Below, in pieces: positions 8,558 through 17,024 of a stretch of DNA of 64,000 nt. The notes under the pieces are model-generated. The model was not told where the DNA came from, did not search any database, and worked only from the letters and a program-made list of their open reading frames with translations. This DNA comes from an uncultured Chitinophagaceae bacterium. Lineage in GTDB: Bacteria > Bacteroidota > Bacteroidia > Chitinophagales > Chitinophagaceae. The translations under genes were made by a program, and so were the position numbers. Position 1 is the first letter of the stretch. The number at the start of each line of letters is the position of its first letter. The stretch covers positions 115,770 through 179,769 of the forward strand of contig CALMYJ010000031.1 in assembly GCA_937873715.1 (NCBI GenBank), in the 5' to 3' direction.

Positions 8558-9349
8558 ATGCGAATTATACAATCAGCACTGCTACTTACAGCCTGCACCA
8601 TTTGCTTTTACTCCTGCATTGATACCGAAGAATATATTGAAGTGCATGATGATAACAGTGGGGTGTATACCATAAAAATGGATATGGGAAAAATGCTGGA
8701 ACTGGCCAGCCAGTTTGGCGGGCAGGGGAATGCATCACAAAAGCCCATGCCTAATTTAGATACAGTTATTTTATTTAAAGATGCGGTGGCTGCATCCGGT
8801 AAGTTAACGGCCGCAGAAAAGGAATTGTATAAAGATGGTTCATTTAAAGTTACCATCGATTCGGCCAGAAATGTGTTCCGCATAGCGGTTTCCTGCCCGT
8901 TTAAGCAAATTAGCCAGTTACCCGAAATAAAAGACAACTTGTTCAATATGGTTGAAAAGCTGGGCATCAATGATGTGGTAGAGGGTAAATCGAAAAAAGG
9001 GGATAAAAACAGTGAGCTCTCCCTGCTGGATAAAGATGTAAGTGAAACTGTAAACCCTACTTCAAAAGGCTACCAATTTACTGCTGTGCCCGGTAAAATT
9101 GCTAATATCAACAAGAGTACAGATACCAACCTGCTGGCTTCGGATTCCATCATGCAGATGATGCAGCAGATGACCATGTTTACTGGAGATATGACCCTTA
9201 CAACTGTGATAAAGCTACCCCGTTCCGTAAAAACAATCACCAATAAAAAGGCTGAACTTTCGGCAGACAGGAAGCTGATAACGCTTGTAAATACTTTAAC
9301 CGATTTGATCGAAAAGCCTGAAGACGGAGCGTATGAACTGGAGTATTAA
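8558..9349 (+). CDS. Predicted lipoprotein of unknown function
   Basis: 263 residues with a type II signal peptide; the lipobox ends at Cys20 ('CFYSC'). After the Cys comes 'EEYIEVHDDNSGVYTIKMDMGKMLE', which suggests a beta-rich start followed by alternating elements. I do not recognise a family. It starts 32 bases after the BatB-BatC gene on the same strand with no terminator between, so the two may be co-transcribed. An intrinsic terminator follows at 9393. Location at the inner face of the outer membrane or at the inner membrane is inferred from the lipobox only. Confidence 0.75.
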   Translation: MRIIQSALLLTACTICFYSCIDTEEYIEVHDDNSGVYTIKMDMGKMLELASQFGGQGNASQKPMPNLDTVILFKDAVAASGKLTAAEKELYKDGSFKVTIDSARNVFRIAVSCPFKQISQLPEIKDNLFNMVEKLGINDVVEGKSKKGDKNSELSLLDKDVSETVNPTSKGYQFTAVPGKIANINKSTDTNLLASDSIMQMMQQMTMFTGDMTLTTVIKLPRSVKTITNKKAELSADRKLITLVNTLTDLIEKPEDGAYELEY

Positions 9350-9392
9350 TACCAGTGATTTTTGTTCAACAAAATAATACAGGTAAATCAGC

Positions 9393-9420
9393 AGCAGGGC
9401 CAAACAACCCTGCTTTTTTG
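9393..9420 (+). terminator. Intrinsic terminator after the lipoprotein gene
   Basis: GCAGGG/CCCTGC stem extended by an A-T pair, 8-nt loop, then six Ts. Confidence 0.8.
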
Positions 9421-9449
9421 TTGTTACTTTGCAACACATTTATACCACT

Positions 9450-11456
9450 ATGCAGTTGTATTGCGAATCGTTAACAAGCTATAAGCGGCTTAAAACAAGA
9501 GAAGTAAATATCGGCGGTTTGTTGCTGGGCAACGGCCACCCCATACGGGTACAAACCATGACGACAACCGATACCATGGATACGCTGGCTACTGTAGAGC
9601 AATCTATTCGTTGCATCGAAGCCGGTGCCGAACTGGTGCGTATTACCGCCCCATCCAAAAAAGAAGCAGAAAATCTTTTAAACATAAAAAACGAACTGCG
9701 CCGCAGGGGATACAGTACTCCCCTGGTGGCAGATATTCATTTTACCCCCAATGCAGCCGAAATAGCCGCCCGTATTGTAGAAAAAGTGAGGGTGAACCCT
9801 GGCAATTATGTAGACAAGAAAAAGTTTGAACAGATTGAGTACACCGATGCTGAATATGCAGAAGAAATTGAACGCATCCGGGAGCGTTTTACGCCATTGG
9901 TAAAAATTTGTAGGGAATATGGAACGGCCATGCGTATTGGCACCAACCACGGCAGCCTAAGCGATCGTATCATGAGCCGCTATGGGGATACGGCCAATGG
10001 TATGGTGGAAAGTGCCATGGAATTTTTACGCATAGCACGGGCAGAGGATTATCACAATATTGTACTGAGTATGAAAAGCAGTAATCCGCAGGTAATGGTG
10101 CAGGCTTATCGCTTATTGGTACAGCACATGACGAATGAGTTTGGCGAATGTTATCCCCTGCACCTTGGCGTTACCGAAGCCGGTGATGGGGAGGATGGAC
10201 GGATAAAATCGGCTATCGGTATCGGAGCCCTGCTTGAAGATGGCATAGGGGATACCGTTAGAGTGAGCCTTACTGAAGACCCGGAGTTTGAAATACCTGT
10301 GTGTAAGGATTTGGTAAAAAGATATACAGCATCAGCGGCCGAAGCCCCCAAAGTACCTGCAGCCGAAAAATTACCCTATTCACCTTTCGAATACAGGCGC
10401 AGGCAAACCTTTGAAGTGGGTAATATTGGCGGTACACATGTGCCTGTGGTGATTGCAGATTTAAGCAGGCTGGAAAATATTACACCGCAACACTTACAAA
10501 GCATCGGCTACCAGTACGATGCTGATACCGATAAGTGGCATATTGGCGATAGTGCCGCCGATTATATTTTTACCGGCCACCAGTTGCTCAATTTTGATTT
10601 GCCGGGTACATTAAAAGTAATTGTATATCCCGATGCATGGCAAACTGCAGCCGATACACAAAAATACCTGCCTATTTTTTCCGACAAGGGATTTAGCGAA
10701 GCGGAGCAGGCACATCCGCAAATAAATTTTGTAATGATAGATTGCTTCACTGAGGCTAACCCGGCGAGCACCTATGCATTTTTAGATGAACTGGCCAATA
10801 ACCCTTCGGTAGTATTGTGCCTGAGCAGCACCAATGCCAATGCCATGCAAAGTGTACGGCGTATGTGTATAGAGTTACTCAACAGGAACATCAAAAATCC
10901 TGTGGTACTCATTACCGATAGTGCATGGAAAACGCCTGATGAACACCTGATACATTTTGCTGCCGAAACAGGCGCCCTGTTATTAGATGGCTTTGGCGAC
11001 GGCATCTGCCTCGGGTACAGCAGGGCCTCAAAAATGGAAATGGTTAAAACCAGCGGCCGCACTTACCTGGAAGTAAAAGACAGTTACCAGTTTACCAACA
11101 ACACTGCTTTCTCCATCCTCCAGGCCACCCGTACCCGGATTTCAAAAACCGAATACATCAGTTGCCCCAGTTGCGGCCGTACACTGTTTGATTTGCAGGA
11201 AACAACGGCTAAAATCCGGGCTGTAACCAATCATTTAAAGGGCGTGAAGATTGCCATTATGGGCTGCATTGTAAACGGTCCCGGCGAAATGGCTGATGCC
11301 GACTTTGGTTATGTGGGCAGCGGGCCTGGCAAGATTACCCTTTATAAAGGAAAAGAGGTGGTAAAAAGAAATGTGGACAGTGCCGTAGCGGTAAACGAAC
11401 TAATTAGCTTGTTAAAAGAAAATGAGGCCTGGATAGAACGCAACACAGAGCAGTGA
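9450..11456 (+). CDS. ispG: 4-hydroxy-3-methylbut-2-enyl-diphosphate synthase IspG (long form)
   Basis: 668 residues from the ATG at 9450; a TTG 21 bases upstream is in frame but lies inside a promoter-like TACTTTG, so I prefer the ATG. IspG converts MEcPP to HMBPP in the MEP isoprenoid pathway using a [4Fe-4S] cluster. The N-terminal 300 residues form the TIM barrel ('VQTMTTTDTMDT', 'LVADIHFTPNAA', 'VRVNPGN', 'GTNHGS'). About 270 residues of inserted domain follow, as in the plant and Bacteroidota long form. The C-terminal reductase-like domain has the cluster ligands in 'CPSCGR' and 'MGCIVNGPGE'. dxs and ispE of the same pathway are elsewhere in this window. nadB follows after 46 bases. Confidence 0.97.
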   Translation: MQLYCESLTSYKRLKTREVNIGGLLLGNGHPIRVQTMTTTDTMDTLATVEQSIRCIEAGAELVRITAPSKKEAENLLNIKNELRRRGYSTPLVADIHFTPNAAEIAARIVEKVRVNPGNYVDKKKFEQIEYTDAEYAEEIERIRERFTPLVKICREYGTAMRIGTNHGSLSDRIMSRYGDTANGMVESAMEFLRIARAEDYHNIVLSMKSSNPQVMVQAYRLLVQHMTNEFGECYPLHLGVTEAGDGEDGRIKSAIGIGALLEDGIGDTVRVSLTEDPEFEIPVCKDLVKRYTASAAEAPKVPAAEKLPYSPFEYRRRQTFEVGNIGGTHVPVVIADLSRLENITPQHLQSIGYQYDADTDKWHIGDSAADYIFTGHQLLNFDLPGTLKVIVYPDAWQTAADTQKYLPIFSDKGFSEAEQAHPQINFVMIDCFTEANPASTYAFLDELANNPSVVLCLSSTNANAMQSVRRMCIELLNRNIKNPVVLITDSAWKTPDEHLIHFAAETGALLLDGFGDGICLGYSRASKMEMVKTSGRTYLEVKDSYQFTNNTAFSILQATRTRISKTEYISCPSCGRTLFDLQETTAKIRAVTNHLKGVKIAIMGCIVNGPGEMADADFGYVGSGPGKITLYKGKEVVKRNVDSAVAVNELISLLKENEAWIERNTEQ

Positions 11457-11502
11457 AAAAAATGTATGTACTTGATTCAAAAAATTGCACTAACATAAAA
11501 TT

Positions 11503-13107
11503 ATGCAAACAGATTTTTTGGTAATTGGCAGTGGCATTGCCGGACTAACCTATGCTTTAAAGGTGGCACAGGCTTGTCCGGGTAAGCAGGTAACCGTACT
11601 CACTAAAACGCAAAGCGATGAAACCAACACCAAGTATGCACAAGGTGGCATTGCAGGCGTAATGGATGCCGAACAGGATAGTTTTGACAAACATATTGAG
11701 GATACACTTATTGCGGGCGACGGGCTTTGTAATGAAGCCATAGTGGAAATTGTGGTAAAAGAAGGCGTGGAGCGGATTCATGACATCATTAACTGGGGCG
11801 CCCGGTTTGATAAAGACCCTGATGGCGATTATAAGTTGGGTAAAGAAGGTGGCCATAGTGAATACCGCATTTTGCATCATAAAGATGTTACGGGCAAAGA
11901 AATGGAAAGAGCTTTGCTGTCTGCCATTGCCGCACAAAAAAATATACAGGTTATCAATCATTGTTATGTGCTGGATATTATCACACAACATCACCTTGGT
12001 TACCTGGTAACAAAATCTACACCCGATATTGAATGTTACGGGGTGTATGTTTTAAATCTTCAGAATAATAAAATTGAAAAAATCCTGTGTTCTGTTACAC
12101 TATTGGCAACCGGGGGTAACGGGCAGGTGTACCGCAGTACCACCAACCCGGCCATAGCCACCGGCGATGGTGTGGCTATGGTATACAGGGCTAAGGGGCG
12201 GATTGAAAATATGGAGTTCATCCAGTTTCATCCCACTGCTTTGTACGAGCCGGGTGTACGTGGGCAAAGTTTTTTAATAACAGAAGCTGTAAGGGGTGAT
12301 GGCGGTATTTTGCGAAATCATTACGGCGATGCGTTTATGGAGCGTTATGATGAACGGAAAGACCTTGCCCCCAGGGATATTGTGGCCAGGGCTATAGACA
12401 ATGAAATGAAGATTAACGGTACCGAGTATGTGTATTTAGATTGCCGTCATTTCAGCAGGGAAAAATTTGTGGAGCATTTCCCCAATATTTATGATAAATG
12501 CCTGAGCATTGGTATTGATATTACACAACACATGATACCAGTAGCTCCTGCAGCACATTACAGTTGTGGTGGTATCAAAACAGATGAGTGGGGGCGTACC
12601 AGTATAACTAATTTATATGCTGCCGGCGAATGTGCCAGCACCGGGCTTCATGGTGCCAACCGCTTAGCCAGTAATAGCCTGCTGGAAGCAATGGTATTTG
12701 CACACAGGGCTTTTGTACACTCAGTTGAATTGGTAAATACCGAGGCTGGTAATGCACAAAAACTGGTGCCAGACTGGAAGGCCGATGGTACCAATGCACC
12801 CAAAGAAATGATTTTGATTACACAAAGTGTAAAGGAACTTAAATTGCTGATGAGTGATTATGTGGGTATTGTGCGGAACAACGAAAGGCTGCACCGGGCT
12901 ATGAAAAGGCTCGATTTGTTATTTGCCGAAACGGAAGATTTGTATCGGAAAACCGTTGTGTCGCCACAGCTTTGTGAGTTGCGGAATATGATTACCGTGG
13001 CGTACCTTATTGTTAAAAGTGCCGAGTTCAGGCACGAAAGCAGGGGCTTGCATTATAACACCGATTTTCCTGCCAAAAGTTCAATGATACAGAATATTGT
13101 TTTGTAA
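11503..13107 (+). CDS. nadB: L-aspartate oxidase NadB
   Basis: 534 residues, normal length. NadB oxidises L-aspartate to iminoaspartate with FAD, the first step of de novo NAD synthesis. The FAD-binding 'VIGSGIAGLTYAL' is at the N-terminus, followed by 'TNTKYAQGGIAGV', 'FIQFHPTALYEPG', 'DLAPRDIVARAID' and 'HYSCGGIKTDEWGRTSI', all typical of aspartate oxidase within the succinate dehydrogenase flavoprotein superfamily. 'GLHGANRLASNSLLEA' completes the signature. nadA and nadC are not in the window. It is cytoplasmic and may be transcribed with ispG (46-base gap) and the acyltransferase (28-base gap). Confidence 0.97.
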   Translation: MQTDFLVIGSGIAGLTYALKVAQACPGKQVTVLTKTQSDETNTKYAQGGIAGVMDAEQDSFDKHIEDTLIAGDGLCNEAIVEIVVKEGVERIHDIINWGARFDKDPDGDYKLGKEGGHSEYRILHHKDVTGKEMERALLSAIAAQKNIQVINHCYVLDIITQHHLGYLVTKSTPDIECYGVYVLNLQNNKIEKILCSVTLLATGGNGQVYRSTTNPAIATGDGVAMVYRAKGRIENMEFIQFHPTALYEPGVRGQSFLITEAVRGDGGILRNHYGDAFMERYDERKDLAPRDIVARAIDNEMKINGTEYVYLDCRHFSREKFVEHFPNIYDKCLSIGIDITQHMIPVAPAAHYSCGGIKTDEWGRTSITNLYAAGECASTGLHGANRLASNSLLEAMVFAHRAFVHSVELVNTEAGNAQKLVPDWKADGTNAPKEMILITQSVKELKLLMSDYVGIVRNNERLHRAMKRLDLLFAETEDLYRKTVVSPQLCELRNMITVAYLIVKSAEFRHESRGLHYNTDFPAKSSMIQNIVL

Positions 13108-13135
13108 CAACTCCGTTTAAAAATATGTTGTACTG

Positions 13136-14035
13136 ATGTATTATATAGTTTATGGTTTGCTTTACCTTTTATCCTTATTGCCTTTCAGGGTGTTGTACCT
13201 GGTTAGCGATATCTTGTTTGTGCTGATGTATTATGGTTTAGGGTATCGCCGAAAAGTGGTAATGGGTAACCTGGATATTGCGTTTCCCGAAAAATCTACA
13301 CAGGAGAAACAAAAAATTTCAAAACAGTTTTACAGAAATTTTTTGGACACGTTTATTGAAACCATAAAAATGATCAGTATCAGTAATGAAAGTTTTGAGC
13401 AGCGTTGTACGTTTGATGTAACTGTAATTAATGATTTGGTGGACAGGGGTAAAAATATTCAACTGCACTGTGGGCACCAGATGAACTGGGAGTATGCAAA
13501 CTGGATACTGGCAAAAAAGATAGATATTCCCGTGGTTACTATTTATGCGCCACTTAGTAATAAAATTTTCGACAGGTTATTTTATAAAATCCGAACGAAA
13601 TATAAGGGTGTGCTTTTGCCTACTACCAGTTTTCGTACACGGATAAGGGATGTGTATAAAGATCGCTATGCATTAGGGTTGGCTGCCGATCAAAACCCCA
13701 GTAATCTAAATAATGCCTACTGGATGTATTTTTTTACAAAAAAAGCTCCCTTTGTTACCGGGCCGGGAAACGGCGCTGTTAAAAAAAATACCGCTGTATT
13801 TTTTGTGTACTTCAATAAGACCAGGCGGGGGTATTACAAAGTGCAGGCAGATTTGATTGTAGAAAATGCTGCTTCAGCAACACCCCAGTGGCTTACCCTG
13901 CAGTACAGGGATTATCTTGAAAAAATTATTCGGGAAAATCCCGATAATTATTTGTGGACGCACCGCCGCTGGAAACATACTTTCAACAAAACAAACGAAA
14001 TATTTCAAAGCAACTGGATTGATAACAGGGTGTAA
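13136..14035 (+). CDS. LpxL/HtrB-like lysophospholipid (lipid A) acyltransferase
   Basis: 299 residues with one N-terminal membrane anchor ('YGLLYLLSLLPFRVLYLVSDILF'). The 'CGHQMNWEYANW' segment holds the acyltransferase His and the N-W-E pattern of the lipid A biosynthesis acyltransferase family, and 'ADQNPSNLNNAYWMYFFTKKAPFVTGPG' is a second family block. Such enzymes add a secondary acyl chain to Kdo-lipid IV(A) or modify other lipids at the inner membrane. In Bacteroidota the exact acceptor is not always known. It directly abuts the convergent rhodanese gene: the two stops are adjacent with no intergenic bases. Confidence 0.85.
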   Translation: MYYIVYGLLYLLSLLPFRVLYLVSDILFVLMYYGLGYRRKVVMGNLDIAFPEKSTQEKQKISKQFYRNFLDTFIETIKMISISNESFEQRCTFDVTVINDLVDRGKNIQLHCGHQMNWEYANWILAKKIDIPVVTIYAPLSNKIFDRLFYKIRTKYKGVLLPTTSFRTRIRDVYKDRYALGLAADQNPSNLNNAYWMYFFTKKAPFVTGPGNGAVKKNTAVFFVYFNKTRRGYYKVQADLIVENAASATPQWLTLQYRDYLEKIIRENPDNYLWTHRRWKHTFNKTNEIFQSNWIDNRV

Positions 14036-14707
14036 TTAATTCATGGCAGTTTTATCTTTTTCGACAGTAATTTTTCCCTGGTTTTTAATTTCTTCCCAGC
14101 CGCCAACAATATTACGCAGGTTGTGCAGGCCGTGTTTTTTTAAAAGGGATGCAGCAATTACACTGCGGTAGCCTGCAGCACAATGTATATACAGGTTTTT
14201 GTGGTCATCAAATTCGGCAATCACTGCTACATCGGTTAGTTCATCCAGTGGAATATTTACAGCGCCTTTTACATGGCCGTCTGCAAATTCTGTATCCCGG
14301 CGAACATCCACAATAAGCAGGTTTTTATCATGAGGGATATCCATTGCCAGTTCATCGGCTTCAATATCTATAACCAGGTCTACCGGTTCGCCGGCGTTGA
14401 CCCAGGTGTCAAATCCACCTTCAAGATAACCCTGTATACTATCAAATCCCATCCTGTATAGTTTGCCTGCAGTTGCTGTTTCTGCACCGGGTGCTGTAAT
14501 GAGCACCATGTTTTTATTTGCCGGTAATATGGCAGCCGCCCATTCTTCAAACCTGCCTTCGAGCCCAATAAAAATACTGCCCGGCACAAAGCCTGCCGTA
14601 AAATCGCCTGCAGGTCTTGTATCTAATATAATTACGTCTTCTGCAGTAATATTTTTAAACGCTTCAATGGTTAGTGCTGTAAGCTTTTTTGCAGGTTCCT
14701 GTTCCAA
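14036..14707 (-). CDS. Tandem rhodanese protein, likely 5'-truncated MBL-rhodanese family member
   Basis: 223 residues from a TTG at 14707; no in-frame ATG exists before residue 87, which would destroy the first domain. Domain 1 (about 10-110: 'VIILDTRPAGDFTAGFVPGSI') has no Cys in its active-site loop ('ITAPGAETATAG') and is probably inactive. Domain 2 (about 120-215) has the catalytic Cys in 'HCAAGYRS'. Both resemble the C-terminal half of Bacteroidota metallo-beta-lactamase-rhodanese fusions, which act on sulfane sulfur and persulfides. The MBL half is absent: upstream sequence holds the regulator's terminator instead. It lies downstream of the ArsR-type gene. Start uncertain. Confidence 0.75.
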   Translation of the reverse strand: MEQEPAKKLTALTIEAFKNITAEDVIILDTRPAGDFTAGFVPGSIFIGLEGRFEEWAAAILPANKNMVLITAPGAETATAGKLYRMGFDSIQGYLEGGFDTWVNAGEPVDLVIDIEADELAMDIPHDKNLLIVDVRRDTEFADGHVKGAVNIPLDELTDVAVIAEFDDHKNLYIHCAAGYRSVIAASLLKKHGLHNLRNIVGGWEEIKNQGKITVEKDKTAMN

Positions 14708-14777
14708 ATTCCTGAATTTGATATGGTTGAAAAATAACAGCCTGCTTGTAGCAAAGGCTACATGCGGTACAAAGATA

Positions 14778-14811
14778 TAAAAAACAAAAGCGGCTGCATT
14801 GCTGCAACCGC
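14778..14811 (-). terminator. Intrinsic terminator of the ArsR-type gene
   Basis: On the minus strand, arms at 14803-14811 and 14790-14798 form a 9-bp stem with one G-U pair around a 4-nt loop. A T-rich run follows (A-rich on the plus strand, 14778-14789). It separates the regulator from the rhodanese gene. Confidence 0.8.
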
Positions 14812-14833
14812 CCTGTACTTTTTTTGATGAAGA

Positions 14834-15130
14834 TTATCCTACAAGATCGGTAACCATACGGCTGATTTCTTCAATACGCTTGTGGTTAATCATGTAGTAA
14901 ATAAATTTCCCATCACGCTGGGTTGTAACAATACCAGCTTTGCGTAAAATTGCCAGGTGTTGGGATGCTACAGATTGCTCAAGCCTGAGGCGAACATAAA
15001 TTTCTGTAACGGTAATCTTTTTTTCTTCATCAATCAACTTCAGCAATTGTTGCCTCAGTTTGTGATTGAGCGCCCGCAAAATCAATGCGGCTTTCTTCAC
15101 ATTGTAGTAATCAATTTTAATGGTACTCAT
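14834..15130 (-). CDS. ArsR-family winged-helix regulator without Cys residues
   Basis: 98 residues with the ArsR fold: 'ALNHKLRQQLLKLIDEEKKITVTEIYVRL' then the recognition helix 'SVASQHLAILRKAGIVTTQRDGKFIYYMIN'. Proteins of this family bind DNA as dimers and release it on binding metals, persulfides or other signals. There is not a single Cys in the protein, so classic thiol-based metal or persulfide sensing is excluded. The downstream rhodanese gene suggests sulfur metabolism as context, but a terminator lies between them. A -7 promoter element is at 15212-15219 on the same strand. Confidence 0.88.
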   Translation of the reverse strand: MSTIKIDYYNVKKAALILRALNHKLRQQLLKLIDEEKKITVTEIYVRLRLEQSVASQHLAILRKAGIVTTQRDGKFIYYMINHKRIEEISRMVTDLVG

Positions 15131-15211
15131 AGATGAATTTTTTTTGGGCGGATAACTGCCCTGTTAAAGCGGAAGAGACATTTATCATGATATTGAATTT
15201 TAAAAGCCCTG

Positions 15212-15219
15212 CAAAGATA
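15212..15219 (-). promoter_or_regulatory. -7 promoter element of the ArsR-type gene
   Basis: On the minus strand the bases read TATCTTTG, an exact TAnnTTTG match, 81 bases upstream of the start codon. No clear -33 element is seen. Confidence 0.45.
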
Positions 15220-15284
15220 GTGATGATTTCATATTTGTAAAAAATATGTATTGATGGTAAGTGAATATACTATTGACATTAAGC

Positions 15285-15968
15285 TTACCTATTGCCAATA
15301 CTGTGGAAGTCCTTTATATACAGTGGTGTTGAGGTGCTAATGGCTGAAAAATCACCCTGCAGGTATTTTTTATAAGAGGTAATACCCAGTGCTTTTGCGG
15401 TATCGGCAGCACTAATAAATTTTGCGTTGGGATGCTTGCACAGGGTTTGCCATTTGGCGCTGCCTGTTCCTGAAAAGTAGATGCTGTGATCATTTAGCCA
15501 TTCCTGGAAGCTATCCGGCTCTACTATCAATGCCCGGGCAGGCCATACCATTTCCAGTGCATCATTGTACAAAGCAGTAAATACCTCCATCCGCCTTGCA
15601 TCTGTCATCGGGCAAAAAAGCCTGTTAGTTGCTGCATCATGCCCCAGTGAAGCGATGGCTGCTGCTGCTTCTACAGCCAGCGAGGGTACAGCCACCAGGG
15701 GTATATTTAGGGCAAAGCAAAGTCCCTTGGCGCTGGACATACCTACCCGTAAACCGGTGTAAGAACCTGGCCCGGCCGATACGGCAATGGCTGCAATATC
15801 CTGTATGGGTATGCCTGCTGTGTGTAGCATTTCCTGTATGGCAGGTTGTACAAAAGCAGCATGATCTTTTTGATGCAAGGATTTTTTTACTGCCAGCAGT
15901 TCACCGTTGCTGGCAATACTTACTGTTGCTGCTTCAGTGCTGGTATCAATGTTTATAATCAGGGGCAT
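15285..15968 (-). CDS. tsaB: tRNA threonylcarbamoyladenosine biosynthesis protein TsaB
   Basis: 227 residues. TsaB is the ASKHA-fold partner that, with TsaD and TsaE, makes the t6A modification at position 37 of ANN-decoding tRNAs. The N-terminal 'IINIDTSTEAATVSI' and the hallmark 'SAGPGSYTGLRVGMSSAKGL' are clear. It lacks the metal-binding histidines of TsaD, as expected for TsaB. It overlaps the upstream 3-hydroxyacyl-CoA dehydrogenase-like gene by 10 bases, so the pair is translationally coupled and probably expressed from the divergent promoter region near 16590. Confidence 0.95.
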   Translation of the reverse strand: MPLIINIDTSTEAATVSIASNGELLAVKKSLHQKDHAAFVQPAIQEMLHTAGIPIQDIAAIAVSAGPGSYTGLRVGMSSAKGLCFALNIPLVAVPSLAVEAAAAIASLGHDAATNRLFCPMTDARRMEVFTALYNDALEMVWPARALIVEPDSFQEWLNDHSIYFSGTGSAKWQTLCKHPNAKFISAADTAKALGITSYKKYLQGDFSAISTSTPLYIKDFHSIGNR

Positions 15969-16567
15969 AGCGTTGCTTCTTTTTTTAATAAAGCACAGGG
16001 GGTATAACGTGTGTCAATACCTGCCAGTAATTCCAGTAATGTAAGAATATGTTGCAGCCCGATAGCATTTGCCCATTCAAAAGCACCAAATGGGTAACCG
16101 GCACCAAGTCGTAATGCAGTATCTATTTCCGGTGGGATGCTCACGTTTTCTTCCAGTGCAAAATAGGCTTCATTAATAATCATTGCAATAATACGTGCCG
16201 CTACAAAGCCTGGTTCATCCGGCACTATTATATATTTTTTGTTAAGGCCGTTAAGCACGGCAGCAGCTTCTGCGTTTATTGTACCTGCTACTTCCCATAT
16301 TGTTTTTTGCAAAAATCCCTTCCAGGCATTGATACGTATTACATGCGGTGGTGCCTGCAGTGTACTAAGGGTTTCTGCAACAGCATGAATAAACACGGGT
16401 ACCTGTGTATTGTTGCAATCAAATGTTGATACCTCTTGCAGTATAAAAAAAGCATCAGCCACAATACCGGCGCTGTTATTTTTTTCAAGCCTTATGTAAT
16501 GCAGCGTTTGTGCTGCCTGGTTCAGCTCATCCCACTGTTCATCACTGGCATATACGGCAATTGTCAT
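15959..16567 (-). CDS. 3-hydroxyacyl-CoA dehydrogenase C-domain protein with degenerate N-terminus
   Basis: 202 residues. The C-terminal half (about 105-195) matches the 3-hydroxyacyl-CoA dehydrogenase C-terminal helical domain: 'PGFVAARIIAMIINEAYFAL' and 'LGAGYPFGAFEWANAIGL'. The first 100 residues look like a reduced Rossmann fold but lack the G-x-G-x-x-G NAD-binding loop, and full dehydrogenases are near 290 residues. Dehydrogenase activity is therefore doubtful. It overlaps tsaB and heads that two-gene operon. A role linked to acyl-CoA or to the tsaB operon is inference only. Confidence 0.75.
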   Translation of the reverse strand: MTIAVYASDEQWDELNQAAQTLHYIRLEKNNSAGIVADAFFILQEVSTFDCNNTQVPVFIHAVAETLSTLQAPPHVIRINAWKGFLQKTIWEVAGTINAEAAAVLNGLNKKYIIVPDEPGFVAARIIAMIINEAYFALEENVSIPPEIDTALRLGAGYPFGAFEWANAIGLQHILTLLELLAGIDTRYTPCALLKKEATLCP

Positions 16568-16577
16568 CCAGGTATTT

Positions 16578-16612
16578 TTTGCAAAAATAGGTGGATGATT
16601 AAGATATATTTG
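16578..16612 (+). promoter_or_regulatory. ridA promoter (-33 TTTG, 23-base gap, -7 TATATTTG)
   Basis: TTTG at 16578-16581 and TATATTTG at 16605-16612 match both halves of the Bacteroidota sigma factor consensus with 23 bases between. The start codon is 18 bases further on. Confidence 0.6.
16582..16589 (-). promoter_or_regulatory. -7 promoter element for the dehydrogenase-like/tsaB operon
   Basis: The minus strand reads TATTTTTG, an exact TAnnTTTG match, 14 bases from the start codon at 16567. It is embedded within the divergent ridA promoter. Confidence 0.5.
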
Positions 16613-16630
16613 TGTTCCAAAAAATCAGTT

Positions 16631-17014
16631 ATGCAAAAAACAATCATCAATACAGCAGGAGCACCTGCTCCAATTGGGCCTTATAGCCAGGCTGTGCAGG
16701 CCGGTGGCATGCTTTTTATTTCAGGCCAGGTAGCTATAGTACCGGCAACCGGCGAACTGGTAACGTCCAGCATACAAGACGAAACAATACAGGTGATGGA
16801 AAACCTGGCGGCCCTGCTAAAAGCTGCAGGCTGTGGGTTTCAACAGGTAATTAAAACCACTATTTTTTTAAGTGATATGGCTTTGTTTGCAAGGGTTAAT
16901 GAAGTGTATGCCACCTATTTTACCGGCGATTATCCGGCAAGGGAAACCGTAGCGGTAAAAGGGCTGCCCAAGAATGCCAATGTAGAAATTAGTATGATTG
17001 CTGTAATACCCTAA
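16631..17014 (+). CDS. ridA: RidA family enamine/imine deaminase
   Basis: 127 residues from the ATG at 16631; a longer upstream frame would run through the promoter and is rejected. RidA hydrolyses reactive 2-iminoacids and enamines formed by PLP enzymes. Family marks: 'GAPAPIGPYSQAV', 'GMLFISGQVAI', the active-site Arg in 'DYPARETVAVKGLPKNANVEI' and the closing 'MIAV'. It is cytoplasmic and trimeric by family knowledge. The downstream dehydrogenase starts 10 bases after the stop, so the two form an operon. Confidence 0.95.
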   Translation: MQKTIINTAGAPAPIGPYSQAVQAGGMLFISGQVAIVPATGELVTSSIQDETIQVMENLAALLKAAGCGFQQVIKTTIFLSDMALFARVNEVYATYFTGDYPARETVAVKGLPKNANVEISMIAVIP

Positions 17015-17024
17015 TCTCCGATGA

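Noticed and set aside
15959..16567. Frameshifted or truncated full-length 3-hydroxyacyl-CoA dehydrogenase
   Set aside because: The start is preceded by a good promoter element and the next bases upstream belong to the divergent ridA promoter, so there is no room for a lost N-terminus in any frame.
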